This document shows positions 8,331 to 17,135 of a stretch of DNA of 64,000 nucleotides, piece by piece. Origin of the DNA: Nonomuraea solani (GTDB lineage Bacteria > Actinomycetota > Actinomycetes > Streptosporangiales > Streptosporangiaceae); the NCBI RefSeq assembly GCF_900108335.1, contig NZ_FNVT01000001.1, forward strand, positions 124,001 through 188,000, in the 5' to 3' direction. The notes under the pieces are model-generated. The model ran no database searches and had not been told where the DNA came from. It saw only the letters and a list, made by a program, of their open reading frames with translations. Both the position numbers and the translations under genes were made by a program. Every line of letters starts with the position of its first letter. Within the stretch, counting starts at the first letter, position 1.

Positions 8331-9521
8331 TCAGCGCCGTGTCATGGTTGTGTCACGGCCCCGCCGGTCATCGCCTTCGGGGTGGCGAGCCGGCATGCCG
8401 GGTGAGGGGCGGAGGGCCGGGGCGAGCAGGGGCAGCAGCAGGAGTACGCCGGTGATCACCGCGAAGGCCGCCGGATATGACAGGCCGCCCGCCACCCACC
8501 CCGTCACCGCCGGGGCCACGAGGCCCGACAGGTACGTGAGCGTGGCCACGCCCGTCACCCCTTCCCCGGGTGTGGCCCCCTTGTTGCCCGCGGCCGCGAT
8601 CGCCAGCGGGACGATCACCGCCACGCCCAGCCCGATCAGGGCGAAGCCGGCGATGGCGAGGGCGGGGGTGCGGGCCAGGACGACGATCAGGGCGCCCACC
8701 GCCGCCACCGCGCCGCCCGTCCGGACCGTCGCCACCGGTCCGAGGAAGCGGATGGCGCGGTCGCCGAGCAGCCGAGTGCCCGCCATGAACAGCATGAGGA
8801 CCGTGTATCCCGCGGCGCCCACCCCGGGCCCGGCGTCGGTGACCTCGGTGATGTAGACGGCCGACCAGTTCGCGCTGGCGCCCTCGGCGAACGTGGCGCA
8901 GAAGCCCACCACGCCGATGAGGGCGATGCCGCGGCCGGGCAGGGCGAAGCGGCGGGGTGCGGGGGCGCCCGCGGGGGTGTCCTCGTGGAGGAGTCCGCGG
9001 CCGGCGAGGAGGCCCAGCAGGAGGAGGGCGGCCGAGATCGTGCCGAGGTGCAGGCGGGCGTCGATTCCGGCCTGCGCGGCCAGGGTGCCGAGGCCGGCCC
9101 CCACCAGGCTGCCCACCGCCCACATGCCGTGCAGGCCCGACATGATCGAGCGGCCGAGGTGGCCTTCGAGGACGACGGCGTGGGCGTTCATCGTGACATC
9201 GGACATGCCCGCGGCCGCCCCGAACAGCAGGAACGCGGCGAACAGCCACACCGGCGACGGCGCGAGCGCGGGCAGGGCCAGACCGGCGCACCACAGCGCG
9301 ATCAGGACGCGGGTGACCCGGCGGCCGCCGAAGCGGTACGCCAGACGCCCGGCCATGGGCATGCCGATGAAGGCGCCGATCGGCGGGCACAGCAGCGCCA
9401 GGCCGAGGATCCGGGGGTCGAGGTGCAACTGGTCCTGGATCCAGGGGATGCGCGTGGACAGACTGCCCGCGACCGCCCCGTGGACGGCGAAGATGGCCGC
9501 GATGGCGCGATGATGGCTCAT
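8331..9521 (-). CDS. MFS transporter
   Basis: 396-aa polytopic inner-membrane protein with about 12 hydrophobic segments and the loop-2 type motif GRLAYRFGGRRVTR after TM2. It resembles the FucP/YbjJ-type MFS group (MNAHAVVLEGHLGRSIMSGLHGMW). The start ATG at 9521 faces a divergent ROK regulator across a 64-bp gap holding two palindromes, so it is probably the ROK target. Substrate unknown; a sugar or small organic molecule is likely. Confidence 0.85.
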   Translation of the reverse strand: MSHHRAIAAIFAVHGAVAGSLSTRIPWIQDQLHLDPRILGLALLCPPIGAFIGMPMAGRLAYRFGGRRVTRVLIALWCAGLALPALAPSPVWLFAAFLLFGAAAGMSDVTMNAHAVVLEGHLGRSIMSGLHGMWAVGSLVGAGLGTLAAQAGIDARLHLGTISAALLLLGLLAGRGLLHEDTPAGAPAPRRFALPGRGIALIGVVGFCATFAEGASANWSAVYITEVTDAGPGVGAAGYTVLMLFMAGTRLLGDRAIRFLGPVATVRTGGAVAAVGALIVVLARTPALAIAGFALIGLGVAVIVPLAIAAAGNKGATPGEGVTGVATLTYLSGLVAPAVTGWVAGGLSYPAAFAVITGVLLLLPLLAPALRPSPGMPARHPEGDDRRGRDTTMTRR

Positions 9522-9533
9522 GTGCCGGAAACT

Positions 9534-9584
9534 ATCAGGAAGGCTTCCTGATGAAAAGAGGTTTTAGGCAGGGTCCCTGACTAA
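9534..9584. promoter_or_regulatory. two palindromic operators between MFS and ROK genes
   Basis: ATCAGGAAG-g-CTTCCTGAT (9534-9552) is a perfect 19-bp palindrome. A second, nearly perfect one spans 9564-9584, with arms TTAG-n-CAGGG / CCCTG-n-CTAA. Both fit the AGGAA...TTCCT style of ROK operators and fill the whole divergent promoter region. Confidence 0.6.
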
Positions 9585-9585
9585 T

Positions 9586-10614
9586 ATGGGGGGTGTGAAG
9601 ACCGCGACCCCGTCCATGGCCCGTGCGATCAACGACCGGCTGGCGCTCGACCTGCTGCTGGAGCGGGGACCGCTGACCGCGCCCCAGCTCCGTACGCTGA
9701 CGGGCTTGTCCAGGCCGACCGTCTCCGACCTGATCGAGCGGCTCATGGAGGGCGGGCTCGTCGAGGCGACGGGAGAGTCGGGGGAGGCTCGGCGGGGGCC
9801 CAACGCGCGTCTGTACGGGCTGGTGGCGGGCCGCGCCCACGTGGCGGGGGTGGACCTGCGGCTCGGGACGATCAGCGTGAACGTCGCCGACATCAGCGGG
9901 AAAGTCGTCGGTACGGCCGTCCGGGCGGTCAGCGGTGATCTGGTGGATCTCGTGGAAGGCGCCATAGCCGAGGCGGCGGGGGAGCGGGTGCTCGACACGG
10001 TCGTGATCGGCGCTCCGGGGCTGGTCCAGCCGAGGGACGGGGAGCTGGTGTCGTCCAACGACGTGCCGGGCTGGCGGGCTGGGCTGGTCGCCTCCTGGCG
10101 TCGGCGGCTCGGCGTGCCCGTGGTGCTGGAGAACGAGGTCAACCTGGCCGCCATCGCCGAACTCCGTACCGGGGCCGCGCAGGGGAGCGAGGACTTCGCC
10201 CTCATGTGGGTGGGCGACGGGGTGGGGGCGGCGGTCGTGCTGGGCGGACGGCTGCGGCGGGGAGCGTCCGGGGGTGCCGGCGAGATCGGGTTCCTGGAGG
10301 TGCGCGGGACCGCGTTCTGCAATCTGGTGTCCAGCGCGGTCGCGGGCGGCATCGAGAGTACGGAACTGGCCGCGCGCCTCGCCGACGGGGCCTTTGCCTT
10401 CGTCACACTCCTGGACCCCGGGCTCGTCGTGCTCGGCGGGGAGACCGGGCAGGAGGGCGGGGACGAGCTGGCGGCGATGGTGGCGGCCCGGCTGCGGGCG
10501 CTGGGGCCGGCGCCCACCGAGGTCAGGGCCAGTACGGTGACCGGCAACGCGGTCCTCCAGGGCGCCGTGCTGACGGCTCTCGACCTGGCCCGTGACAACG
10601 TTTTCGGCGCCTAA
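9586..10614 (+). CDS. ROK family transcriptional regulator, zinc motif missing
   Basis: 342-aa protein: N-terminal winged helix (ERGPLTAPQLRTLTGLSRPTVSDLIERL, about 25-55) plus a ROK actin-like sugar-binding domain (GVDLRLGTISVNVADISG ... GAPGLVQPRDGELVSSNDVPGW). The usual zinc motif after GAGEIG (H plus CxCGxxGC) is absent; the text goes GAGEIGFLEVRGTAFCNLVSS. It should be a regulator without kinase activity. ATG 9586 chosen; GTG 9595 possible. Convergent with the M20 peptidase, stops overlapping by 3 bp. Confidence 0.88.
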   Translation: MGGVKTATPSMARAINDRLALDLLLERGPLTAPQLRTLTGLSRPTVSDLIERLMEGGLVEATGESGEARRGPNARLYGLVAGRAHVAGVDLRLGTISVNVADISGKVVGTAVRAVSGDLVDLVEGAIAEAAGERVLDTVVIGAPGLVQPRDGELVSSNDVPGWRAGLVASWRRRLGVPVVLENEVNLAAIAELRTGAAQGSEDFALMWVGDGVGAAVVLGGRLRRGASGGAGEIGFLEVRGTAFCNLVSSAVAGGIESTELAARLADGAFAFVTLLDPGLVVLGGETGQEGGDELAAMVAARLRALGPAPTEVRASTVTGNAVLQGAVLTALDLARDNVFGA

Positions 10615-11750
10615 CCACCGGCCAGGGCGGTAAGGAGGCCGATGGTCAGGGCCGTGCGGGCGGGGATATGGTCGATCAGGACGTGCTCGTGCCGCGCGTG
10701 CGCCCCGTCCCCCACCGCCCCCATCCCGTCCAGCACGGGCCGCCCCAGCGCCGACACGAAGTTCCCGTCGCTGGCCCCGCCCACGGCCGCCTCGTCCAGC
10801 AGCCAGCCGAACCCGGCCGCCACCTCCTGCGCCTCCTTGAACAGCCGCTGCGAACCGGGGTTCGGGGACATGGGCGGCCGGTTCCACTCGCCGGTGGCCG
10901 AGACGGACACGCGCGGGTCGGAGGCCCGCAGGTCGGCGAACACGTCGTCGATCCGTCCCATCTCGGCCGGGTCCGTCACGCGCACGTCGACGCCGCACGT
11001 GGCACGCCCCGCGGCCACGTTGCGGCCGGTGCCGCCGCCGATCAGGCCCACGTTCACGGTGGTGCCGCGCTCACGCGAGCCCGCTCCGGCCAGGGTGGTG
11101 ACGATCTCGGCCAGGGCGTGGATGGCGCTCGCCCCCGCGTACGGATCCAGCCCCGCGTGCGCCTCGACCCCGGTCACGCTCACGTTGAACAGCCCCACCC
11201 CCTTGCGCGACGTCTTGACCGCCCCGTCCAGGGACGCCTCGAACACCAGCGTCGCCAGCGCGTCCTCGCCGGCCGCCTCGATGTGCGGCCGGGAGGCCGG
11301 GCTGCCGATCTCCTCGTCGCCGTTGAACAGGAACCGCACGCTCGGATGCGGCAGCCCCAGGTCCCTCAGGCCGCGCAGCGCCCAGACCGACTGCACGAGC
11401 CCCGTCTTCATGTCGAACACGCCCGGTCCCGTGGCCTTGCCCTCCACCACCGCGAACGGCCAGCCGGCCAGCGTCCCGGCCGGCCAGACGGTGTCGTAGT
11501 GGCTGAGCATGAGCACGGTTCCCGGCGCGGTGCCCTGGTAGGTGAGCTCCAGGATGTCGCCGTGCTGACCGCCCTCGTGCAGCACCTCGTCGTCCGGCGT
11601 GCCGAGCAGCGCGACGGCCCGGGCGCGGATCGCCCGCAGCCCCTTGACCAGCAGGGCCTTGTCGTAGCTGTGGGTCTCCAGCTCCACGATGGCCTTGAGG
11701 TCGTCGAGCATGGCCGGGAGGGCCTGCCGGGTCCAGTCGGTGATCAACAC
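10611..11750 (-). CDS. M20 family metallopeptidase, carboxypeptidase G2-like
   Basis: 379-aa zinc exopeptidase. Metal ligands are visible in LSHYDTVWPAGT (HxD), GPGVFDMKTG (D), NGDEEIGS (EE) and HARHEHVLI near the C-terminus, with the dimerisation/lid domain between. The GTG at 11750 follows AAGGA at good spacing. It lies 11 bp downstream of the AbgT gene. CPG2 enzymes remove C-terminal Glu from folates and related conjugates, so the pair probably imports and cleaves p-aminobenzoyl-glutamate or another N-acyl-amino acid. Confidence 0.88.
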   Translation of the reverse strand: MLITDWTRQALPAMLDDLKAIVELETHSYDKALLVKGLRAIRARAVALLGTPDDEVLHEGGQHGDILELTYQGTAPGTVLMLSHYDTVWPAGTLAGWPFAVVEGKATGPGVFDMKTGLVQSVWALRGLRDLGLPHPSVRFLFNGDEEIGSPASRPHIEAAGEDALATLVFEASLDGAVKTSRKGVGLFNVSVTGVEAHAGLDPYAGASAIHALAEIVTTLAGAGSRERGTTVNVGLIGGGTGRNVAAGRATCGVDVRVTDPAEMGRIDDVFADLRASDPRVSVSATGEWNRPPMSPNPGSQRLFKEAQEVAAGFGWLLDEAAVGGASDGNFVSALGRPVLDGMGAVGDGAHARHEHVLIDHIPARTALTIGLLTALAGG

Positions 11751-11761
11751 AAACGTCCTTT

Positions 11762-13342
11762 CTAGGGAACGGGCGCTCCGGGGCCGAGCGGGATGCCGAG
11801 CCCCCAGAACACGAAGAACAGCAGCGTCCAGACGACGAGCAGGGTGAACGCGAGCGGGATCGTCATCGAGGCCAGCGTGCCGATCCCGGCCGAGCGGCGG
11901 TAACGCTGCAGGAAACCAAGCGCCATCACGAAATATGGACTCATGGGGGTGATCGCGTTGGTGCAGGAGTCTGCGATGCGGTAGAGCGCCTGGGTGTACT
12001 CGGGCGGGATGTTCAGCAGCATCAGCATCGGCACGAAGACGGGCCCGACCAGCGCCCACTGGGCCGACCCGCTGGTCACCACCAGGTTGATGACGGTCAC
12101 CACGAGCAGGATGCCCAGGAACACCACGGGCCCGCTCACCCCGGCCGACTTCAGCAGCCCGGCCCCGTCGATGGCGATGATCTCGCCGATGCCGGTCCAC
12201 TTGAAGTAGGCCAGGAACTGCGAGATCGCGAAGAACAGCACGAGGATCGGCGCCATCTCGCGCAGCCCGTGGGCCATGAAGCCGGGGATGTCCGCGCTGC
12301 GCGTGACCGTGCCGGCGGCCCGGCCGTACGCCCAGCCGACGGCCAGGAAGGCCAGGGCGAGGAAGATCGCGATCGAGGTCAGCAGCGGCGACTGCACGAT
12401 GCTGCCGCCCTCGCCGCGCAGCGGGGACCCCGGCGGCAGTACGGCGGCCACCATCGCGGCCAGGAACACCACGAGCGTGATGAGGGCGGCCCGCAGCCCA
12501 CGGCGCTCCTCGGGGCTGAGCGTCAGCGAGCCGAGGTCGTCCTCGTCGGCGTCGGGGTCGACGGGGATCGCCTCGACCCGGCGGGCCAGCACCCGTTCGG
12601 TCACCAGGGTGATCGCACCGGCCAGCACCAGGGACGACGCCAGCGAGAAGTAGTAGTTGGCCAGCGGCGTGACCACGTACGCGGGGTCGATGGTGTGCGC
12701 GGCGGCCGTCGTCAGCCCGGACAGGATGGCGTCGACCGGCGTGATGAGGGGGCTGGCGTCGTAACCGGCGGAGATCGACACGAACGCCACCACGATGCCC
12801 AGGATCGGGCTGCGGCCCACCGCGCGGAAGGCCAGCGCGCCGAGCGGGATGAGCACCACGTACGCGGCGTCCGAGGCCACGTGCGCCACCATCCCGGTGA
12901 ACGACAGCGCGAACGTCACCCACTTCGGCGACACCCTCGACACCCCGGAGCGCAGCACCGCGGCCAGCAGCCCGGAGCGCTCGGCGACCGCGACGCCGAG
13001 CATGACGACGAGGATCGTGCCGAGCGGCGGGAACGACGTGTAGTTCTTGATCGCGTCGCCGACCATCATGCGCACGCCGTCGGCCGACAGCAGGTTCTGG
13101 GCCACGACGGTCTTGCCCGTCGCCGGGTTGACCGCCGACACCCCGGCCGCCGCGAGTCCCCAGCTCACCAGGGCCAGCAGCGCGCTCAAGATGACGAACA
13201 ACCAGAACGGGTGCGGCAGCTTGTTCCCGAGCCGCTCGATGCCGCTCAGCACTCTGAGCAGCGCGTTGAGCGCACGCGAACCCGTCACAGACGCCGACGT
13301 GCTCACCGGGGCCCGCCTCCCTCCCGCATTTCGGTCAACCAT
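11762..13342 (-). CDS. AbgT family transporter
   Basis: 526-aa membrane protein with roughly a dozen hydrophobic segments. Family features include GIERLGNKLPHPFWLF, the NYTSFPPLGTILVVMLGVAVAERSG segment and SGSAQWALVGPVFVPM. AbgT carriers take up p-aminobenzoyl-glutamate or export sulfonamides. The following M20 carboxypeptidase fits the first role. A palindrome like that in front of the ROK gene lies in the 29-bp gap before its ATG at 13342. Confidence 0.88.
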   Translation of the reverse strand: MVDRNAGGRRAPVSTSASVTGSRALNALLRVLSGIERLGNKLPHPFWLFVILSALLALVSWGLAAAGVSAVNPATGKTVVAQNLLSADGVRMMVGDAIKNYTSFPPLGTILVVMLGVAVAERSGLLAAVLRSGVSRVSPKWVTFALSFTGMVAHVASDAAYVVLIPLGALAFRAVGRSPILGIVVAFVSISAGYDASPLITPVDAILSGLTTAAAHTIDPAYVVTPLANYYFSLASSLVLAGAITLVTERVLARRVEAIPVDPDADEDDLGSLTLSPEERRGLRAALITLVVFLAAMVAAVLPPGSPLRGEGGSIVQSPLLTSIAIFLALAFLAVGWAYGRAAGTVTRSADIPGFMAHGLREMAPILVLFFAISQFLAYFKWTGIGEIIAIDGAGLLKSAGVSGPVVFLGILLVVTVINLVVTSGSAQWALVGPVFVPMLMLLNIPPEYTQALYRIADSCTNAITPMSPYFVMALGFLQRYRRSAGIGTLASMTIPLAFTLLVVWTLLFFVFWGLGIPLGPGAPVP

Positions 13343-13350
13343 TACATGCG

Positions 13351-13368
13351 GTCAGGAAGGCTTCTGAC
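13351..13368. promoter_or_regulatory. ROK-operator-like inverted repeat before abgT
   Basis: GTCAGGAAGGCTTCTGAC shares TCAGGAAGGCTTC with the perfect palindrome at 9534-9552, differing by one missing base and the end bases. It lies 9-26 bp upstream of the abgT start and directly after the histidine kinase stop. It could be an operator for the ROK protein or, less likely, a short terminator stem. Confidence 0.45.
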
Positions 13369-13371
13369 AAG

Positions 13372-14799
13372 TCAGGCGGGCTCGCGGAGCGGCAACCGCA
13401 CCTCGAACCAGGTCTCGCCCGGCACCGAGCGCACCTTGATCTCGCCACCGTGCCGGCCGGCCACGATGCGGTAAGAGATGTCGAGCCCGAGCCCGGTGCC
13501 CTCGCCGACGCTCTTCGTGGTGAAGAACGGCTCGAAGATGCGGTCCTTGATCGCGTCGGGCACGCCGGGGCCGGTGTCGCCGATCTCGATGATGGCCTCG
13601 TCCTCGTCGTGGGCGGTGCGGATCGTCAGCGTGCCCTCCTCGCCCATCGCGTCGAGCGCGTTGTGGATGAGGTTCGTCCAGACCTGGTTGAGCTCGCCCG
13701 CGTAGCAGGGGATGAGCGGCAGCGTACGGTCGTAGTCGGTGACCACGCTGATGCCCGGCGCGATCTTGCCGCGGAAGATCGCGACCGTGCTGTCCAGCAG
13801 ATCGTGCACGTCCACCTGCTGGAACGGCGCCCGGTCCATCTGCGAATACTGCTTGGCCGAGCGGATCAGCGTGGTGATGCGCTCGGTCGCCTCGGTGACC
13901 TCGTTGAGCATCTGCGAGATCTCGATCGCCTCGGCCAGCCAGTGCAGCGCCGCGGGGGTGTGCTCCTGGCCCACCTTGGTACGGATCTTGTCCAGGTATT
14001 CCGCCGTGAACCCGGCGTTGACCAGCGCGGGAGCCAGATCCCACGCGTCCTCGACGCCCACCTGCTCCAGCGCGTCACCGAGCTCGTCCTCGGCGTCGGA
14101 GATCTCCAGCGGCGAGCGCTGCGGCTGGTTGCCCAGGTTGTTCGTGCACGCCTCCTGCGCCTCGATCAGCGTGCGCAGCTTCTCCGGCGGGATGCCGTCC
14201 TCGGCGAGCTGGGCGAGCTGGAAGCGCGAGGTCTTGATCAGCGAGCGCAGCTCGCTCACCGCGCGCACGGCCGCCGCGGCCGGGTTGTTCAGCTCGTGGG
14301 TGAGCCCGGCGGTGATCGTGCCGAGCGCGGTCAGCCGCTGCCGCCGGTCGATGATCTCCCGCTGCATGCGCCCGCCGGACAGCAGCCCGTCGAGCAGGTG
14401 CATCGCCATCGGGAACCACTCGGCCACGATGTAGGCGAACTTCCTGGCGGGCAGCATGAAGATCCGCGACGGCGCGGTGGCCCGGAGCGTGTGCTGGTAG
14501 GTCGACGGCGCGCGCTCGCCCAGGTAAGCGCTGGTGGCGCCGCCGTACACGCCGGGCTGGGAGCTGCGGGGCATGGCGACGGTGCCGGCGCTGACCGTCT
14601 GGTTGATCATCTGCACCTCGCCCTCGATCAGCACCGCGAAGCACTCGGCCGGCTCGCCCTGCCGGACGATGTCCTCGTCCTGGGCGTACGTCTGCACCCG
14701 GCCACTGCCCGCGAGCTTGGCGAGCTGCTCGTCGGTCAGCCGCTCGAAGAGGAAGAGTTTGCGCAGCTCGTCGATGTCGATGTTCACGGTGTCGGTCAT
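13372..14799 (-). CDS. histidine kinase with N-terminal cyclic-nucleotide-binding-type domain
   Basis: 475-aa soluble sensor kinase. Residues 8-135 form a CRP/cNMP-type beta barrel (LFLFERLTDEQLAKLAGSG ... IVRQGEPAECFAVLIEGEV); no membrane segment is seen. The phosphoacceptor His168 is in GLTHELNNPAAAA. The ATPase domain has N (NLIHNALDAMGEEG), G1 (GDTGPGVP), F (FEPFFTTK) and G2 (GEGTGLGL) boxes. Its ATG at 14799 overlaps the stop of the upstream receiver/TrxR fusion (ATGA), so the two form a two-component pair. The signal may be a nucleotide or redox state; unproven. Confidence 0.9.
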   Translation of the reverse strand: MTDTVNIDIDELRKLFLFERLTDEQLAKLAGSGRVQTYAQDEDIVRQGEPAECFAVLIEGEVQMINQTVSAGTVAMPRSSQPGVYGGATSAYLGERAPSTYQHTLRATAPSRIFMLPARKFAYIVAEWFPMAMHLLDGLLSGGRMQREIIDRRQRLTALGTITAGLTHELNNPAAAAVRAVSELRSLIKTSRFQLAQLAEDGIPPEKLRTLIEAQEACTNNLGNQPQRSPLEISDAEDELGDALEQVGVEDAWDLAPALVNAGFTAEYLDKIRTKVGQEHTPAALHWLAEAIEISQMLNEVTEATERITTLIRSAKQYSQMDRAPFQQVDVHDLLDSTVAIFRGKIAPGISVVTDYDRTLPLIPCYAGELNQVWTNLIHNALDAMGEEGTLTIRTAHDEDEAIIEIGDTGPGVPDAIKDRIFEPFFTTKSVGEGTGLGLDISYRIVAGRHGGEIKVRSVPGETWFEVRLPLREPA

Positions 14800-16445
14800 T
14801 GCTTCTCCAGGTAACGATGCACGAGCGCGACGGCCATCGCGCCCTCGCCGACGGCGGAGGCCACCCTCTTGATCGATTCGGCGCGTACGTCTCCCGCGGC
14901 CAGCACTCCGGGCACGTTCGTCTCCAGGTAGTACGGCTCCCGCCGCAGCGGCCAGTTGCGTGGCCGCCGCCCGCCCTGCACCAGGTCGGGCCCGGTCAGC
15001 ACGAACCCGCGCGAGTCCCGCTCGACGGTCTCGCCCAGCCAGGACGTGTAGGGCTCGGCGCCGATGAACACGAACAGCCACTGCGCGTCGACCGTGCGCT
15101 CCTCGCCCTTGGTCGACAGCGTCAGCCGCTCCAGGTGCCCTTCACCGCCGCCCCCGGCGACCTGCGTCTGCAGGTGCACCTCGATGGTGGGGATCGCGGC
15201 GATCTGCTCGATGAGGTAGTGAGACATGGACTTCTCCAAACCATCACTCCTCACCAACAAGTGGACCTTGCTCGCGAATCCCGACAGGTAAACGGCCGCC
15301 TGACCGGCCGAGTTGGCGGCGCCGACGATGTAGACCTCGGTGTTCTGGCACGCGGGCGCCTCGGTGAGCGCCGCTCCGTAGAAGACGCCCCGGCCGACGA
15401 GCTCGTCCAGCCCGGGCGCCTCCAGCCGGCGGTAGGTGACGCCGGTCGCCAGGATCACCGCGTGCGCCGCGATCTCCCCGCCGTCCTTGAACCCGACCAC
15501 GCGCGCCTGCCCGCGCGGCTCCAGGCTGGTCACCACGCGCGCGGACAGCAGCTCGGCCCCGAACTTCAGCGCCTGCCTGCGCGCCCGGTCGGCCAACTGC
15601 TGCCCGGAGACGCCGTCGGGGAAGCCCAGATAGTTCTCGATGCGGGAGCTCTGGCCCGCCTGCCCGCCCGAGGAGTACTTCTCGACCAGCACGGTGTTCA
15701 GTCCCTCGGAGGCGCCGTAGACGGCCGCGCCGAGCCCGGCGGGACCGCCGCCGACGACGATGAGGTCGTAGAAGTCGGTGGCCGGGGTCGTCGACAGGCC
15801 CACCGCGGTGGCCAGCGCCGAATGGTCGGGCGACTCCAGCGTGGTGCCGTCGGCGGTCACCACCAGCGGCAGGTGACACCCCTCGCCGGCCGCCTTGACG
15901 AGCTGCGCGCCGTCGGGGTCCTCCGACAACATCCACTGGTACGGCACGTGGTTGCGGGCCAGGAAGTCGCGCACCCGGTACGACTGCGCCGACCACCGGT
16001 CGCCCACCACCCGCAGCTCGGCCCGCTCGACCCGGTCGGTGCGCAGCCAGGCGTCGAGCTGCCCGTCGATCACCGGGTAGAACTTCTCCTCCGGCGGATC
16101 CCACGGCTTGAGCAGATAATGGTCGAGATCGACCACGTTGATCGCCTGGATCGCGGCGTCGGTGTCGGCGTACGCGGTCAGCAGCACCCGCCGCGCGTAC
16201 GGGTACATGTCCATGGCGGCCTCGAGGAACTGCACCCCGTTCATCTGCGGCATCCGGTAGTCGGCCAGGATCGCCGCCACCTCGTCACCCCGCAGCCGCA
16301 TCTCCTTGACCGCCTCGATGCCGTCGGCGGCGGCCTCCGCGCGGACGATCCGGTATTCCTGGCCATAGCGGCGTCTGAGGTCACGGGCCACCGCCCGCGA
16401 CACGCCTGGATCGTCGTCCACCGTCACGATGACCGGCTTGTCCAT
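14796..16445 (-). CDS. fused response regulator receiver / thioredoxin reductase-like flavoprotein
   Basis: 549 aa. Residues 1-125 are a receiver (VTVDDDPG, phosphoacceptor Asp62 in LADYRMPQMNG, LLTAYAD, LLKPW). About 130-220 looks like a thioredoxin/GST-type fold. About 228-549 is a TrxR-like FAD/NAD(P)H domain (DLIVVGGGPAGLGAA, VYIVGAANSAGQAA, VPGVLAAGDVR). The redox CxxC is missing: GVFYGAALTEAPACQN replaces GVYYCATCDG. The output is therefore electron transfer to FAD or protein contact rather than disulfide reduction. Known architecture; function open. Confidence 0.9.
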   Translation of the reverse strand: MDKPVIVTVDDDPGVSRAVARDLRRRYGQEYRIVRAEAAADGIEAVKEMRLRGDEVAAILADYRMPQMNGVQFLEAAMDMYPYARRVLLTAYADTDAAIQAINVVDLDHYLLKPWDPPEEKFYPVIDGQLDAWLRTDRVERAELRVVGDRWSAQSYRVRDFLARNHVPYQWMLSEDPDGAQLVKAAGEGCHLPLVVTADGTTLESPDHSALATAVGLSTTPATDFYDLIVVGGGPAGLGAAVYGASEGLNTVLVEKYSSGGQAGQSSRIENYLGFPDGVSGQQLADRARRQALKFGAELLSARVVTSLEPRGQARVVGFKDGGEIAAHAVILATGVTYRRLEAPGLDELVGRGVFYGAALTEAPACQNTEVYIVGAANSAGQAAVYLSGFASKVHLLVRSDGLEKSMSHYLIEQIAAIPTIEVHLQTQVAGGGGEGHLERLTLSTKGEERTVDAQWLFVFIGAEPYTSWLGETVERDSRGFVLTGPDLVQGGRRPRNWPLRREPYYLETNVPGVLAAGDVRAESIKRVASAVGEGAMAVALVHRYLEKQ

Positions 16446-16464
16446 GCCTACGCCCTTTCAATGG

Positions 16465-16475
16465 TCCCTAAGGGA
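16465..16475. promoter_or_regulatory. palindrome in divergent receiver-TrxR/TetR promoter
   Basis: TCCCTAAGGGA is an 11-bp palindrome in the 81-bp gap between the receiver-TrxR fusion (start 16445) and the TetR gene (start 16527). It is a candidate operator; nothing else is distinctive there. Confidence 0.3.
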
Positions 16476-16526
16476 AGGATGTCATGCGCGGGATCCGAGG
16501 TGAGCAGGCGCTCATATCATGGGCGG

Positions 16527-17093
16527 ATGGGCACACGCGATCGCATCATCGACGCCGCCGAGCAGGCGATTCATGACTTCGGCATCGCGGGCGCCACGAC
16601 CAAGCGGATCGCCCAGCGGGCGGGCTGTTCCGAGGCGCTGCTGTACAAGCACTTCGCCGGCAAGGAGGCCCTGCTGCTCGCGGTCCTGCTCGAACGGCTG
16701 CCCGCGCTCGCGCCCGCGCTGACGGGGCTGCGGCGGCGCACGGGAGACCTCGACGCCGACCTCGCCGAGTTCGCGCTGGCCGCCCTGCGGTTCTACGGCA
16801 AGGCCGCGGCCATCGCCGGCGGCGTGCTGGGCGACCCGCCGCTCATGGCCGGGTTCAGGGAGATGCTGGCCAAGGCGAACTCCGGGCCGCACGTCCCGAT
16901 CCAGATCCTGGGCGAGCTCCTGCGGGCCGAGCAGCACGACGGCCGGCTCGACCCCGACATCGACGCCGACGCCGCCGCCGCGCTGCTGATGGGCGCCTGC
17001 TTCCATCGCGCCAACCTGTCCTACTTCGTCGACCTGCCCGACGAGGACGAGACCTGGGCGACCATGATCGTGAAGACGCTCATCAGGCGATGA
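16527..17093 (+). CDS. TetR family transcriptional regulator
   Basis: 188-aa repressor. HTH region TRDRIIDAAEQAIHDFGIAGATTKRIAQRAGCSEALLYKHFAGKEALL occupies residues 3-50. The C-terminal domain is of ordinary length with no enzyme motif. ATG at 16527 chosen; the ATG at 16519 is out of frame. Divergent from the receiver/TrxR operon, convergent with the SDR that follows. Ligand unknown. Confidence 0.88.
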   Translation: MGTRDRIIDAAEQAIHDFGIAGATTKRIAQRAGCSEALLYKHFAGKEALLLAVLLERLPALAPALTGLRRRTGDLDADLAEFALAALRFYGKAAAIAGGVLGDPPLMAGFREMLAKANSGPHVPIQILGELLRAEQHDGRLDPDIDADAAAALLMGACFHRANLSYFVDLPDEDETWATMIVKTLIRR

Positions 17094-17135
17094 CGCGGCC
17101 GCCGGTCTCGCCGGAGAGTCAGGCGATGACGCGGC
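17083..17135. repeat. 17-bp direct repeat spanning two convergent stop codons
   Basis: TCAGGCGATGACGCGGC occurs exactly at 17083-17099 and again at 17119-17135. The first copy carries the TGA of the TetR gene; the second carries the stop of the convergent SDR. It looks like a small local duplication or slippage product. Confidence 0.7.
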
